Origin: Streptomyces cupreus
GTDB lineage: Bacteria > Actinomycetota > Actinomycetes > Streptomycetales > Streptomycetaceae
Direction: 5' to 3'
Assembly: GCF_014257025.1 (NCBI RefSeq)
Contig: NZ_JACMSF010000016.1
Span: forward strand, 1 to 64,000
DNA: 64,000 bases
A program made the translations under genes and the position numbers. The notes beneath the pieces were generated by a model. The model searched no databases, had not been told where the DNA came from, and saw only the letters and a program-made list of their open reading frames with translations. Below, piece after piece: positions 36,571 through 44,826 of the stretch. The stretch's first letter is position 1, and every line of letters begins with the position of its first letter.

Positions 36571-36616
36571 ACCGGGGTGCGAGCGTTCAGTGCGCGCGCA
36601 CCCCGGTGCTTTTTTG
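36571..36616 (+). terminator. Terminator after pyrG
   Basis: An 11-bp perfect stem, ACCGGGGTGCG (36571-36581) with its complement at 36597-36607, encloses a loop and is followed by GCTTTTTTGC. It lies 18 bp after the pyrG stop and 36 bp before the NUDIX start, so pyrG and the NUDIX gene are probably not fully co-transcribed. Confidence 0.85.
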
Positions 36617-36651
36617 CGCACGCGGCTTCTGAACGTCTGGAAGGGCACGGC

Positions 36652-37278
36652 ATGACGATCAAGGACACCCCGCAGGAGTGGGAGATCCGGGCGACGGACA
36701 CCCCCTTCGTGGGCAACAAGACCTCCGTCCGCACGGACGACGTGGTCATGCCCGACGGCAGTGTGGTCCGCCGCGACTACCAGGTCCACCCGGGCTCGGT
36801 CGCCGTCCTCGCCATCGACGACGAGGACCGCGTGCTGCTCATCAAGCAGTACCGGCACCCCGTACGGCACAAGCTGTGGGAGATCCCGGCCGGACTGCTC
36901 GACATCCCCGGCGAGAACCCGCTGCACGCCGCCCAGCGTGAGCTGTACGAGGAGGCGCACGTCAAGGCCGAGGACTGGCGGGTGCTGACCGACGTCTACA
37001 CCACGGCAGGCGGCTGCGACGAGGCCGTACGGATCTTCCTCGCCCGTGATCTGTCCGAGGCCGACGGCGAGCGCTTCGAGGTCGAGGACGAGGAGGCCGA
37101 CCTGGAGCACGCACGCGTGCCGCTCGCGCAACTGGTCCGGGGGGTGCTCGCGGGGGAGCTGCACAACAACTGCCTGGTGGTGGGCGTGCTCTCGCTGGTC
37201 GCCGCCCGGGCGGGGAACGGCCTGGAGGCGCTGCGTCCGGCGGAGGCGCCTTGGCCTGCGCGGCCGTTCGTAGCTTGA
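36652..37278 (+). CDS. NUDIX hydrolase, ADP-ribose pyrophosphatase type
   Basis: This 208-aa protein starts at ATG 36652 with GGAAGGG nine bases upstream. The fold begins with RRDYQVHPGSVAVLAIDDEDRVLLIKQYRHPVRHKLWEIPAGLLD. The NUDIX box is GENPLHAAQRELYEEAHV, with the metal-binding REL-EE core. The position after pyrG is that of M. tuberculosis Rv1700, an ADP-ribose pyrophosphatase, so ADP-ribose hydrolysis to AMP and ribose 5-phosphate is the likely activity. Confidence 0.9.
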   Translation: MTIKDTPQEWEIRATDTPFVGNKTSVRTDDVVMPDGSVVRRDYQVHPGSVAVLAIDDEDRVLLIKQYRHPVRHKLWEIPAGLLDIPGENPLHAAQRELYEEAHVKAEDWRVLTDVYTTAGGCDEAVRIFLARDLSEADGERFEVEDEEADLEHARVPLAQLVRGVLAGELHNNCLVVGVLSLVAARAGNGLEALRPAEAPWPARPFVA

Positions 37279-37309
37279 GCACGCGGCCCGTCCGGGTCTA
37301 GGAGGACAG

Positions 37310-37355
37310 AACGGAGACCCCCGGTCGGATGATCCGATCGGGGGACTTTTCCGTT
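37310..37355 (+). terminator. Terminator after the NUDIX gene
   Basis: AACGGA (37310-37315) pairs with TCCGTT (37350-37355), enclosing a near-perfect stem CCCCCGGTCGGA (37318-37329) paired with 37333-37344 through one G-U. ACTTTTCC follows the inner stem. It lies about 30 bp after the NUDIX stop. Confidence 0.8.
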
Positions 37356-37684
37356 GCGCTCCGACCGGATGGTCGCAGTGCGTGAACTAGGCTGCCCACT
37401 GCCCGTAGCCGATAGCGACAGGCTTGCAGTTCGGGAGCACCGATGGCTTCGATGTCCAGACCGCATCCAGCACCCGCGAAGGGTGCAGAGGCGATGGGCC
37501 GCGCCCCGCAGCTCGGGCCTTTCAGCCCGGCGGTCATCACACCGTCAACATCCCGAAAAACCGGGTCCACCGGCAGCGGCCGGAGTTGTGCCTGCAGGAC
37601 TCGAGTGTGTGCTCAGCCAGCATACGGATCGCTGGGGACTTGTGTGGTGCTCTTGCCACAAGTCGCGCTCGGTGGAAAGGGAGT
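37356..37684. other. 329-bp gap without a convincing gene
   Basis: After the NUDIX terminator this gap holds the promoter and leader of the NTPase-TPR gene. An open frame of 81 codons (37443-37688, ATG start, ending ATGA on the next gene's start) is present, but only about 60% of its third positions are G or C, far below the real genes here, so I treat it as non-coding leader. No tRNA or riboswitch was recognised. Confidence 0.55.
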
Positions 37685-39724
37685 ATGACGTTGGCGGATC
37701 AGGCGGTCGCGTCGGACGAGCGGGCGGCAGACGTGGAGCGTGGCATTCAGTTCCTTGGCCGGACACGGGAGTTGAAGGAGCTGCTCGCCGACATCGAGCG
37801 GGCGGGCCTGGACACCCTCTCCGGGAAGAAGGCACCCCGCGCGCGCGTGCTGCTCATCGCGGGCCGCCCCGGTTCCGGCCGCACCGCCCTCGCCGAGGAA
37901 CTCGTACGACAGGTCGCTGACCGTTACGGCGACGGCGTGCTGCGCGCCCGGCTCAGCGAGCCCGACGGCACCCCCGTCCCCGTAGAGTCCGTCGCCCGCG
38001 ATCTGCTCACCGCCCTGGACCTGCCGACCCCCGCCGGTGCTGCCGAGGACGACCTCACCGCGGCGCTGCGCGAGGCCCTCACAGGCCGAAAGGTCCTGCT
38101 GCTGCTCGACGACGCGGCCACCGCCGAACAGGTCGACGCCCTGCTCCCGGACTCCCCGGACGGCCTGGTCGTCGCCGTCTCCGCCGGGCCGCTGACCGGG
38201 ATCGCGGACGTCCGCCCCTGCACGCTCGGCGGCCTCGACACCAAGTCGGCCGTGGAACTGCTGTCCCGGCATGCGGGATCGGTCCGGATCACCGTCGACC
38301 CGCGTGCCGCGGAGAGCCTCGTCGAGGAGTGCCAGGCGCAGCCCGCCGCGCTGATGCTGGCCGGCGGCTGGCTCGCCGCCCGCCCCAAGTCCGCGGTCGC
38401 CGACCTCGCCAAGCATCTGCACGCCGAGCTCGACGAGGACACCGCGGGTACCCCCCTCGCCCGGGTCTTCCGGCTCTCCTACGCCGCACTGCCCGCCCCG
38501 GCCGCCCGGATACTGCGACTGCTCAGCCTCGCCCCGGCCGGCCTGGCCGACCCGCACACCGCCTCGGCGCTGGCCGGCTGCTCGGTGAGCAGCGCCCGCA
38601 CCACCCTCGACGACTTCGTCGCCCTCGGTCTGCTGCGCGCCGTGGACTCGCCGCTGCCCCAGTACGAGGTCCCCGGCTGTCTGCACCCCCTGCTCAAGGC
38701 GCTCACCGAGACCGAGGACCGCGCCGCCGAGCTCCAGCTGGCCCGCGCCCGCATGCTGGAGCGGACCGTGCGGCTGCTCCAGTCGTGCCGGGCGATCACC
38801 GAGACCGACAGCCCGCAGGCGCGCGAGAAGCTCCTCGGCATGCCCCGCTCGCTGCGTTTCCCCAGCCCCCGGGCGGCGGCCGACTGGCTGAGCGCCCGCA
38901 GACCCGCACTGCTCGCCGCGGCCCGGCTCGCCGTCGCCGACGGGGATCTCGACACCCTGGCCCGGCGGCTGATGTCCCAGCTGGTACGGGCCATGGTCGC
39001 CCACTTCGGCACCCAGGCCGCGGCCGGTGACCTCTACGGCATCCACGGATTGGTGCTGGACGTGGCCGAGCGCCGGAACCTGCCCCGCGAGCGGGCCGCC
39101 GCCCTGCTGAACCTCGGCGACCTCGACGCCAGGACCGGGCGGACCCGGGAGGCGCTGGCGCGGTACCGGGCCGCGCTGGACGCCGGACGCGAGGCGAACG
39201 ACCCGTATGCGACCGGCCGCGCGATGGAATCCGTAGGCGGCGCCCATCTGGAGCTCGGGGACTACGACCGGGCCGCCGACTGGTTCGGCCGGGCGCTCGC
39301 CCAGCGTCTGGCCCGGGACGAGCGCGTCGACGCGGCCCGGCTGTACGGCCGGATCGGCGCAGCGCACACCTTCGCGGGCCGTTACGGCGAGGCGCAGCGC
39401 AACTGGCGGGCCGCGGTCGCCGGGCACCGCAAGAGCGGCGATGTCGCGGCCCACGCACGGGCGTTGAGCGAGCTGGCCCGGGTCCAGGAGTACGCGGGCC
39501 GGCCCGAGGAGTCGCTGCGCACCTGCCAGGAGGCGGTGGACTGGGCGCGGCGCGCCGAGGACGTACGGCTCCAGGCGGCGCTGCATGTGCGGCTGGCCGA
39601 CACCTTGGAGCATCTCGGGGACTCCGCCGCGGCTCGACTGCACCGCGGGGCGGCCGAGCGCATGCTGGGTGAGGAGCTCCCGGAGGGGGAGCCAGAGCCG
39701 GATCAGGGCGCTACAAGCAGCTAA
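37685..39724 (+). CDS. NTPase-TPR (STAND-like) protein with Lys-to-Arg P-loop
   Basis: The 679-aa protein starts at ATG 37685 after GGAAAGGGAG. It begins with an AAA/NB-ARC-like module: FLGRTRELKELLADIERAG, a P-loop at LLIAGRPGSGRTALAEELVRQ (about 57-77), Walker B LLLLDDA, and a winged-helix-like segment TPLARVFRLSYAALPAPAARILRLL. The second half is a TPR array (GRTREALARYRAALDAGREAN, GDYDRAADWFGRAL, GRYGEAQRNWRAAV, GRPEESLRTCQEAV). The layout resembles STAND signalling NTPases of the SARP/AfsR type without a DNA-binding domain. The P-loop lysine is Arg, which may weaken hydrolysis. Function and ligand are unknown. Confidence 0.8.
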   Translation: MTLADQAVASDERAADVERGIQFLGRTRELKELLADIERAGLDTLSGKKAPRARVLLIAGRPGSGRTALAEELVRQVADRYGDGVLRARLSEPDGTPVPVESVARDLLTALDLPTPAGAAEDDLTAALREALTGRKVLLLLDDAATAEQVDALLPDSPDGLVVAVSAGPLTGIADVRPCTLGGLDTKSAVELLSRHAGSVRITVDPRAAESLVEECQAQPAALMLAGGWLAARPKSAVADLAKHLHAELDEDTAGTPLARVFRLSYAALPAPAARILRLLSLAPAGLADPHTASALAGCSVSSARTTLDDFVALGLLRAVDSPLPQYEVPGCLHPLLKALTETEDRAAELQLARARMLERTVRLLQSCRAITETDSPQAREKLLGMPRSLRFPSPRAAADWLSARRPALLAAARLAVADGDLDTLARRLMSQLVRAMVAHFGTQAAAGDLYGIHGLVLDVAERRNLPRERAAALLNLGDLDARTGRTREALARYRAALDAGREANDPYATGRAMESVGGAHLELGDYDRAADWFGRALAQRLARDERVDAARLYGRIGAAHTFAGRYGEAQRNWRAAVAGHRKSGDVAAHARALSELARVQEYAGRPEESLRTCQEAVDWARRAEDVRLQAALHVRLADTLEHLGDSAAARLHRGAAERMLGEELPEGEPEPDQGATSS

Positions 39725-39905
39725 CGCCTGCGAAATCCGTAGTACATCCGCTGGAGATTAGTGCAATGAAAGGCTGGACAGCGGGAACACCTTCATTAGA
39801 CTGGCTCTGCCGCACCTTCTCCTGCGGTGTCTCCCGGTGTGCCCGTGCATGCCCGGGTATGTCTTGTAATGCCCCACACCCTCTGAGCCAAGGACCGTGA
39901 TCGAC

Positions 39906-41021
39906 GTGAAGGTCGGCATCCCCCGCGAGGTCAAGAACAACGAGTTCCGGGTGGCCATCACCCCCGCCGGTGTGCACGAGCTGGTGCGCAACGGCCACCA
40001 GGTCGTCATCGAGCGTGGCGCCGGCGCCGGCTCCTCGATCCCTGATGTCGAGTACGTGGCCGCCGGCGCCCAGATCCTGGACACCGCCGACGAGGTGTGG
40101 GCCACCGCTGACCTGCTGCTGAAGGTCAAGGAGCCCATCGCCGAGGAGTACCACCGCCTCCGCAAGGACCAGACGCTCTTCACCTACCTGCACCTGGCGG
40201 CCTCCAAGGAGTGCACGGACGCCCTGATCGAGTCCGGCACCACCGCCATCGCCTACGAGACGGTCGAGCTGCCCTCCCGCGCGCTGCCGCTGCTCGCCCC
40301 GATGTCCGAGGTCGCGGGCCGGCTGGCCCCGCAGGTCGGCGCCTACCACCTGATGCGCTCGGCCGGCGGCCGCGGTGTCCTGCCCGGTGGTGTCCCCGGC
40401 ACCCAGCCCGCCAAGGCCGTCGTCATCGGCGGCGGTGTCTCCGGCTGGAACGCCACCCAGATCGCCGTCGGCATGGGCTTCCACGTCACGCTGCTCGACC
40501 GTGACATCAACAAGCTGCGCGAGGCCGACAAGGTCTTCGGCACCAAGGTCCGGGCGATCATGTCGAACGCCTTCGAGCTGGAGAAGGCCGTCCTCGAAGC
40601 CGACCTCGTCATCGGCGCGGTGCTGATCCCGGGCGCCAAGGCCCCGAAGCTGGTCACCAACGAGCTCGTGGCGCGTATGAAGCCCGGAAGTGTCCTTGTC
40701 GACATCGCGATCGACCAGGGCGGCTGCTTCGAGGACTCGCGTCCCACCACGCACGCCGAGCCGACCTTCAAGGTCCACGACTCGGTCTTCTACTGCGTCG
40801 CCAACATGCCGGGTGCGGTGCCCAACACCTCCACCTACGCGCTCACCAACGCGACGCTGCCGTACATCGTCTCGCTCGCCAACAACGGCTGGGTGGAGGC
40901 GCTGCGCCGCGACCCGGCGCTCGCCAAGGGCCTCAACACCCATGACGGCAAGGTCGTTTACCGCGAGGTCGCCGAGGCGCACGGCCTGGAGCACGTGGAG
41001 CTGGAGACGCTGCTCGGCTGA
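39906..41021 (+). CDS. ald: Alanine dehydrogenase
   Basis: This 371-aa NAD-dependent enzyme interconverts L-alanine and pyruvate plus ammonia. It starts MKVGIPREVKNNEFRVAITPAGVHEL and carries the NAD Rossmann segment AVVIGGGVSGWNATQIAVGMG with VTLLDRD. The conserved AYETVELP and MSEVAGRLAPQVGAYHL regions flank the active site. GTG 39906 is preferred: AAGGA (39890-39894) is 11 bases away, and the resulting 371 aa is the length of M. tuberculosis Ald. The in-frame GTG 39897 is only two bases from the same Shine-Dalgarno. Confidence 0.95.
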   Translation: MKVGIPREVKNNEFRVAITPAGVHELVRNGHQVVIERGAGAGSSIPDVEYVAAGAQILDTADEVWATADLLLKVKEPIAEEYHRLRKDQTLFTYLHLAASKECTDALIESGTTAIAYETVELPSRALPLLAPMSEVAGRLAPQVGAYHLMRSAGGRGVLPGGVPGTQPAKAVVIGGGVSGWNATQIAVGMGFHVTLLDRDINKLREADKVFGTKVRAIMSNAFELEKAVLEADLVIGAVLIPGAKAPKLVTNELVARMKPGSVLVDIAIDQGGCFEDSRPTTHAEPTFKVHDSVFYCVANMPGAVPNTSTYALTNATLPYIVSLANNGWVEALRRDPALAKGLNTHDGKVVYREVAEAHGLEHVELETLLG

Positions 41022-41405
41022 GCCCTTCGACATCTGCGAAGACACCGGCGTACGGCTAAGTCACCTTTTCGTAAAGGCGATACGTCAACACGCCTCGTCA
41101 ACGTCGCCCACCTGGCCGGACCTTGCCCGACAAGGTCCGGCCGGATGTGTGTATGGTCACTTTGCGACGCTAGGTCAACTCGCCTCGAACGTAACTCTTC
41201 GACCGATTCGCACACCGGTGAAACCTACCGTGCGACGGCCGTACGCCCTTGACAGAGGGATGTTTCATTGCCGACACATCCTGCCGGGTCCGGCGGATTG
41301 TGTTGCTGCGGACCGCCGACACGCCATAGAGTCGCCAACCGTCGGCATGGTGCCACGCTGACCTTGTCTAGAAGTTTCCTGGTCCCCAAGGAGGTAAGAC
41401 GACTT
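41022..41405. other. 384-bp gap between ald and parA-like gene
   Basis: This gap contains a terminator-like hairpin (41114-41142), two near-identical 14-mers GTCAACACGCCTCG (41084-41097) and GTCAACTCGCCTCG (41174-41187), and the promoter of the parA-like gene. No parS-like GTTTCACGTGAAAC site was seen. No gene is supported; short forward frames are not GC-biased. Confidence 0.55.
41114..41142 (+). terminator. Hairpin after ald, probable terminator
   Basis: GGCCGGACCTTG (41114-41125) and its exact complement (41131-41142) enclose a 5-base loop. There is no T-run, as is common in high-G+C actinobacteria. It lies 92 bp after the ald stop. Confidence 0.65.
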
Positions 41406-42584
41406 GTGAATGAGTCGACATTTTCTCCCGGGGGTGGTCAACCAGGAAGCCCTGCGCGGGGCCAGGCTCCCGCGGGGTTCGAGGCTGTCGGCTCCGTCGC
41501 GGTGCGCACCTTCGCAGCCCACCAGAGTCACCAGATGACAGGGACGACTCTGTCAGCACACCAGAGCATGGATGGCCATCACGTGAACGCCATGGCCGGC
41601 GACGGAAGTGGCGCGCCCCACAACCACTTCGCCGACTACGACGAACTGCCCGAGGGGCACTTCTACGATCCCGACGCGGAGTACGAGCCCGACCCCGAGT
41701 ACGCGGCTACGCTCGCGCCCGACGCTGCCCGCCAGCGTCGCGAGCGCGTCGGCCCGACCGGACGGCCGCTGCCGTACTTCCCGATCCCGGGGCCGCTGAC
41801 CGATCACGGTCCGGCGAAGATCATCGCGATGTGCAACCAGAAGGGCGGCGTCGGCAAGACGACGTCGACCATCAACCTGGGTGCCGCGCTCGCGGAGTAC
41901 GGACGCCGGGTCCTGCTCGTGGACTTCGACCCGCAGGGCGCGCTGTCGGTCGGACTCGGTGTCAACCCGATGGAGCTCGACCTCACCGTCTACAACCTGC
42001 TCATGGAGCGGGGCATGTCGGCCGACGAGGTCCTGCTGAAGACCGCGGTCCCCAACATGGACCTGCTGCCGAGCAATATCGACTTGTCGGCGGCGGAGGT
42101 CCAGCTGGTCTCCGAGGTCGCGCGGGAGTCGACACTCCAGCGCGCCCTGAAGCCGCTCATGGCCGACTACGACTACATCGTGATCGACTGTCAGCCCTCG
42201 CTCGGCCTGCTCACGGTCAACGCCCTGACAGCCGCGCACAAGGTGATCGTGCCGCTGGAGTGCGAGTTCTTCGCGCTGCGTGGTGTGGCCCTGCTGACGG
42301 AGACCATCGAGAAGGTCCAGGAACGGCTCAACCCGGACCTGGAACTCGACGGGATCCTCGCCACGATGTACGACTCGCGCACCGTGCACAGCCGTGAGGT
42401 GCTCGCGCGTGTCGTCGAGGCGTTCGACGACCACGTCTACCACACGGTGATCGGGCGCACGGTCCGCTTCCCGGAGACCACGGTCGCCGGTGAGCCGATC
42501 ACCACGTACGCCTCCAACTCCGTCGGTGCCGCCGCCTATCGCCAGCTCGCCAGGGAGGTGCTCGCCCGGTGTCACGCCGAGTGA
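41406..42584 (+). CDS. ParA-family ATPase
   Basis: This 392-aa protein starts at GTG 41406 with AAGGAGG at 41388-41394. Residues 1-135 are a Pro/His/Asp-rich leader without known domain. The ParA/MinD ATPase follows: deviant Walker A CNQKGGVGKTTST (about 143-155), VDFDPQGALSVGLG, VIDCQPSLGLLTVNAL and a final TTYASNSVGAAAYRQLAREVL. It is the Rv1708 type, adjacent to scpA-scpB, and not the parAB operon near oriC. Overlap by 16 bp with a ribbon-helix-helix gene suggests a ParA-plus-adaptor pair. The long leader, with two Met codons near residues 44-61, makes the true N-terminus less certain. Confidence 0.9.
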   Translation: MNESTFSPGGGQPGSPARGQAPAGFEAVGSVAVRTFAAHQSHQMTGTTLSAHQSMDGHHVNAMAGDGSGAPHNHFADYDELPEGHFYDPDAEYEPDPEYAATLAPDAARQRRERVGPTGRPLPYFPIPGPLTDHGPAKIIAMCNQKGGVGKTTSTINLGAALAEYGRRVLLVDFDPQGALSVGLGVNPMELDLTVYNLLMERGMSADEVLLKTAVPNMDLLPSNIDLSAAEVQLVSEVARESTLQRALKPLMADYDYIVIDCQPSLGLLTVNALTAAHKVIVPLECEFFALRGVALLTETIEKVQERLNPDLELDGILATMYDSRTVHSREVLARVVEAFDDHVYHTVIGRTVRFPETTVAGEPITTYASNSVGAAAYRQLAREVLARCHAE

Positions 42585-43138
42585 GTCTGCCGGGGGCCGA
42601 CGAACTGTTCCGTACGACAGGGGGGATGGCGCTCCAGGCGTCCACTCCCCGGCGAGGGGCCAACGGCGAGGCCCGGGTCCCCGCTCCCGCGGGGGAGAGT
42701 GACGGCGCCGCCGCGGAGGACGCCCCGCAGTCGGTGCCCGCACAGGGCGGCGAGGGCGCGGAGCATGTTGCGGCGGACGCGGAACCGGCGGAGTCCGGGG
42801 AGTCCCGCAGCCGGGGCGCCGCCGCGGAGCGGTCCGCGCGGCGGCAGCCGGCGCAGGACGGTTCTGGCGACGCCTCGGGCTCGGCGCCGCGCAACAAGCG
42901 CGGACGGGCCGCCGCGCGGCGGCCCAGCGGGCGTGAGCGGCACGACGAGAAGATCACCGTGTACGTCTCGGCCGAGGAGCTGATGGATCTGGAGCACGCC
43001 CGTCTGGTGCTCCGGGGTGAGCACGGTCTCGCCGTGGACCGCGGGCGGATCGTCCGTGAGGCGGTGGCGGTGGTGCTCGCGGATCTGGAGTCCCGCGGGG
43101 ACGCCAGCATCCTCGTACGTCGGCTTCGTGGGCGGTAG
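42569..43138 (+). CDS. Predicted ribbon-helix-helix DNA-binding protein paired with ParA
   Basis: This 189-aa protein starts at GTG 42569, inside the 3' end of the parA-like gene, after GGGAGG (42553-42558). Residues 1-124 are disordered and rich in Ala, Gly, Glu and Arg. The C-terminal part (about 125-186) is ordered: EKITVYVSAEELMDLEHARLVL, a short Gly turn, then VDRGRIVREAVAVVLADLE. A beta-strand followed by two helices is the ribbon-helix-helix pattern of ParG and CopG proteins. The call rests on pattern only. It is followed after 18 bp by scpA. Confidence 0.65.
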   Translation: MSRRVSLPGADELFRTTGGMALQASTPRRGANGEARVPAPAGESDGAAAEDAPQSVPAQGGEGAEHVAADAEPAESGESRSRGAAAERSARRQPAQDGSGDASGSAPRNKRGRAAARRPSGRERHDEKITVYVSAEELMDLEHARLVLRGEHGLAVDRGRIVREAVAVVLADLESRGDASILVRRLRGR

Positions 43139-43156
43139 CGGTAGCCTGCGGGGGCT

Positions 43157-44173
43157 ATGACCTCGAACGACGTTCCCGTCCCCGGCGCCGGAGCCTCCGG
43201 CGGTCGGCGGCGTGCGTTGGGGATGGGCCCGGGGTCCGCTTCGGTGGCCGAGGTCGAGGTTCCGGCTGAGGTCGAGACACTGGTCGAGGTCGAGGTCGAG
43301 GCGCTGGTCGAGGTCGAGGCACCGGTTGAGGAGCCGCCCGCCGCAGAGCCGCAAGAAGATTCCGACGACGGAGTCTTCAAGGTCCGCCTCGCCAACTTCG
43401 AGGGGCCCTTCGATCTGCTGCTCCAGCTGATCTCCAAGCACAAGCTGGACGTCACCGAGGTCGCGCTGTCCAAGGTGACCGATGAGTTCATGGCGTACAT
43501 CCGGGCCATGGGGCCGGACTGGGACCTGGACGAGACGACCGAGTTCCTCGTGGTCGCCGCGACCCTGCTGGATCTCAAGGCGGCCCGGCTGCTGCCCGCC
43601 GCCGAGGTCGAGGACGAGGCCGATCTCGCCCTGCTCGAAGCCCGCGACCTGCTCTTCGCGCGCCTGCTCCAGTACCGCGCGTACAAGCAGATCGCCGACA
43701 TCTTCAACCGCCGCCTCGACGAGGAGGCCCGGCGCTACCCCCGTACCGTCGGACTCGAACCGCACCACGCCGAGCTGCTGCCCGAGGTGGTCATCACCAT
43801 CGGTCCTGAAGGGTTCGCCAGGCTCGCCGTGAAGGCGATGCAGCCCAAGCCCAAGCCGCAGGTGTACGTCGACCACATCCACGCCCCGCTGGTCAGCGTG
43901 CAGGAGCAGGCCCAGATCGTGGTGGCGCGGCTGAAGGAGCTCGGCGAGGCCAGCTTCCGTGCGCTCGTCGAGGACACCGACGACACCCTCACCGTCGTGG
44001 CGCGGTTCCTGGCGCTGCTGGAGCTGTACCGGGAGAAGGCCGTGGCCCTCGACCAGGAGGCCGCGCTCGGGGAGCTGATCGTGCGGTGGACCGGCGGGGA
44101 GGGTGACTCCCAGCCGATGGTGACCGACGAGTTCGACCGGCCGCCCGAGCCGCCGAAGGAGGAGAAGAAGTGA
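43157..44173 (+). CDS. scpA: Segregation and condensation protein A (kleisin)
   Basis: The 338-aa kleisin subunit bridges SMC heads with ScpB in chromosome condensation. The N-terminal 70 residues are acidic with an imprecise EVEV/LVEVE repeat and probably disordered; this extends it beyond the usual 250-270 aa. The kleisin domain begins KVRLANFEGPFDLLLQLISKHKLDVTEVALSKVTDEFM and has EFLVVAATLLDLKAARLLP, DLLFARLLQYRAYKQIA, and a C-terminal winged helix ending ALLELYREKAVALDQE. The stop overlaps the scpB start (GTGA), so the two are translationally coupled. Confidence 0.93.
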   Translation: MTSNDVPVPGAGASGGRRRALGMGPGSASVAEVEVPAEVETLVEVEVEALVEVEAPVEEPPAAEPQEDSDDGVFKVRLANFEGPFDLLLQLISKHKLDVTEVALSKVTDEFMAYIRAMGPDWDLDETTEFLVVAATLLDLKAARLLPAAEVEDEADLALLEARDLLFARLLQYRAYKQIADIFNRRLDEEARRYPRTVGLEPHHAELLPEVVITIGPEGFARLAVKAMQPKPKPQVYVDHIHAPLVSVQEQAQIVVARLKELGEASFRALVEDTDDTLTVVARFLALLELYREKAVALDQEAALGELIVRWTGGEGDSQPMVTDEFDRPPEPPKEEKK

Positions 44174-44826
44174 GCGAGGAGATCAGCGAGCTGCCCGCCG
44201 GGCTGCGCTCCACGGCCGACCTCGAACTCAAGCCGGCCCTGGAGGCCGTCCTCATGGTCGTGGACGAGCCCGCGACCGAGGAGCACCTCGCCAAGATCCT
44301 CCAGCGGCCCAGGCGGCAGATCGCGGACGCGCTGCGCGAGCTGGCCGACGAGTACACCGTCCAGGGCCGCGGATTCGAGCTCCGGCTGATCGCGGGCGGC
44401 TGGCGCTTCTACTCGCGGCCCGAGTACGCGCCGGCCGTCGAGGGCTTCGTGCTGGACGGCCAGCAGGCCCGGCTGACCCAGGCCGCGCTGGAGACCCTCG
44501 CGGTGGTGGCGTACCGGCAGCCGGTCAGCCGCAGCCGGGTCTCGGCGGTGCGCGGAGTGAACTGCGACGGTGTCATGCGCACCCTTCTCCAGCGGGGTCT
44601 GGTCGAGGAGGCGGGCACGGAACCCGAAACAGGTGCGATCCTGTACAGGACGACGAACTACTTCCTGGAGCGGATGGGCCTGCGCGGCCTGGACGAGCTC
44701 CCGGAGCTCGCGCCCTTCCTCCCGGAGGCGGAGGCGATCGAGGCCGAGACCCAGGAAGCCGTACCGTCGTTCGATCCGGACGCTCCGGATTCCGAGGACG
44801 CAGACGACAAGACGACGGAACTTTGA
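44170..44826 (+). CDS. scpB: Segregation and condensation protein B
   Basis: This 218-aa protein with two winged-helix domains binds the ScpA-SMC complex. Motifs include LKPALEAVLMVVDEPATEEHLAKIL, GFELRLIAGGWRFYSRPEYA, and TQAALETLAVVAYRQPVSRSRVSAVRGVNCDGVMRTLLQRGLVEE. GTG 44170 overlaps the scpA stop. The acidic tail PDAPDSEDADDKTTEL overlaps the next start, so scpA-scpB-pseudouridine synthase form one coupled run. Confidence 0.94.
   Translation: MSEEISELPAGLRSTADLELKPALEAVLMVVDEPATEEHLAKILQRPRRQIADALRELADEYTVQGRGFELRLIAGGWRFYSRPEYAPAVEGFVLDGQQARLTQAALETLAVVAYRQPVSRSRVSAVRGVNCDGVMRTLLQRGLVEEAGTEPETGAILYRTTNYFLERMGLRGLDELPELAPFLPEAEAIEAETQEAVPSFDPDAPDSEDADDKTTEL

Noticed and set aside
37443..37688. 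An 81-codon frame with ATG and a possible RBS, ending ATGA on the NTPase-TPR start
   Set aside because: Third-position GC is only about 60% and the peptide is low in recognisable structure; real genes here are far more biased.
41022..41405. parS site near the ParA-like gene
   Set aside because: No sequence close to GTTTCACGTGAAAC was seen; the repeats present are of another kind.
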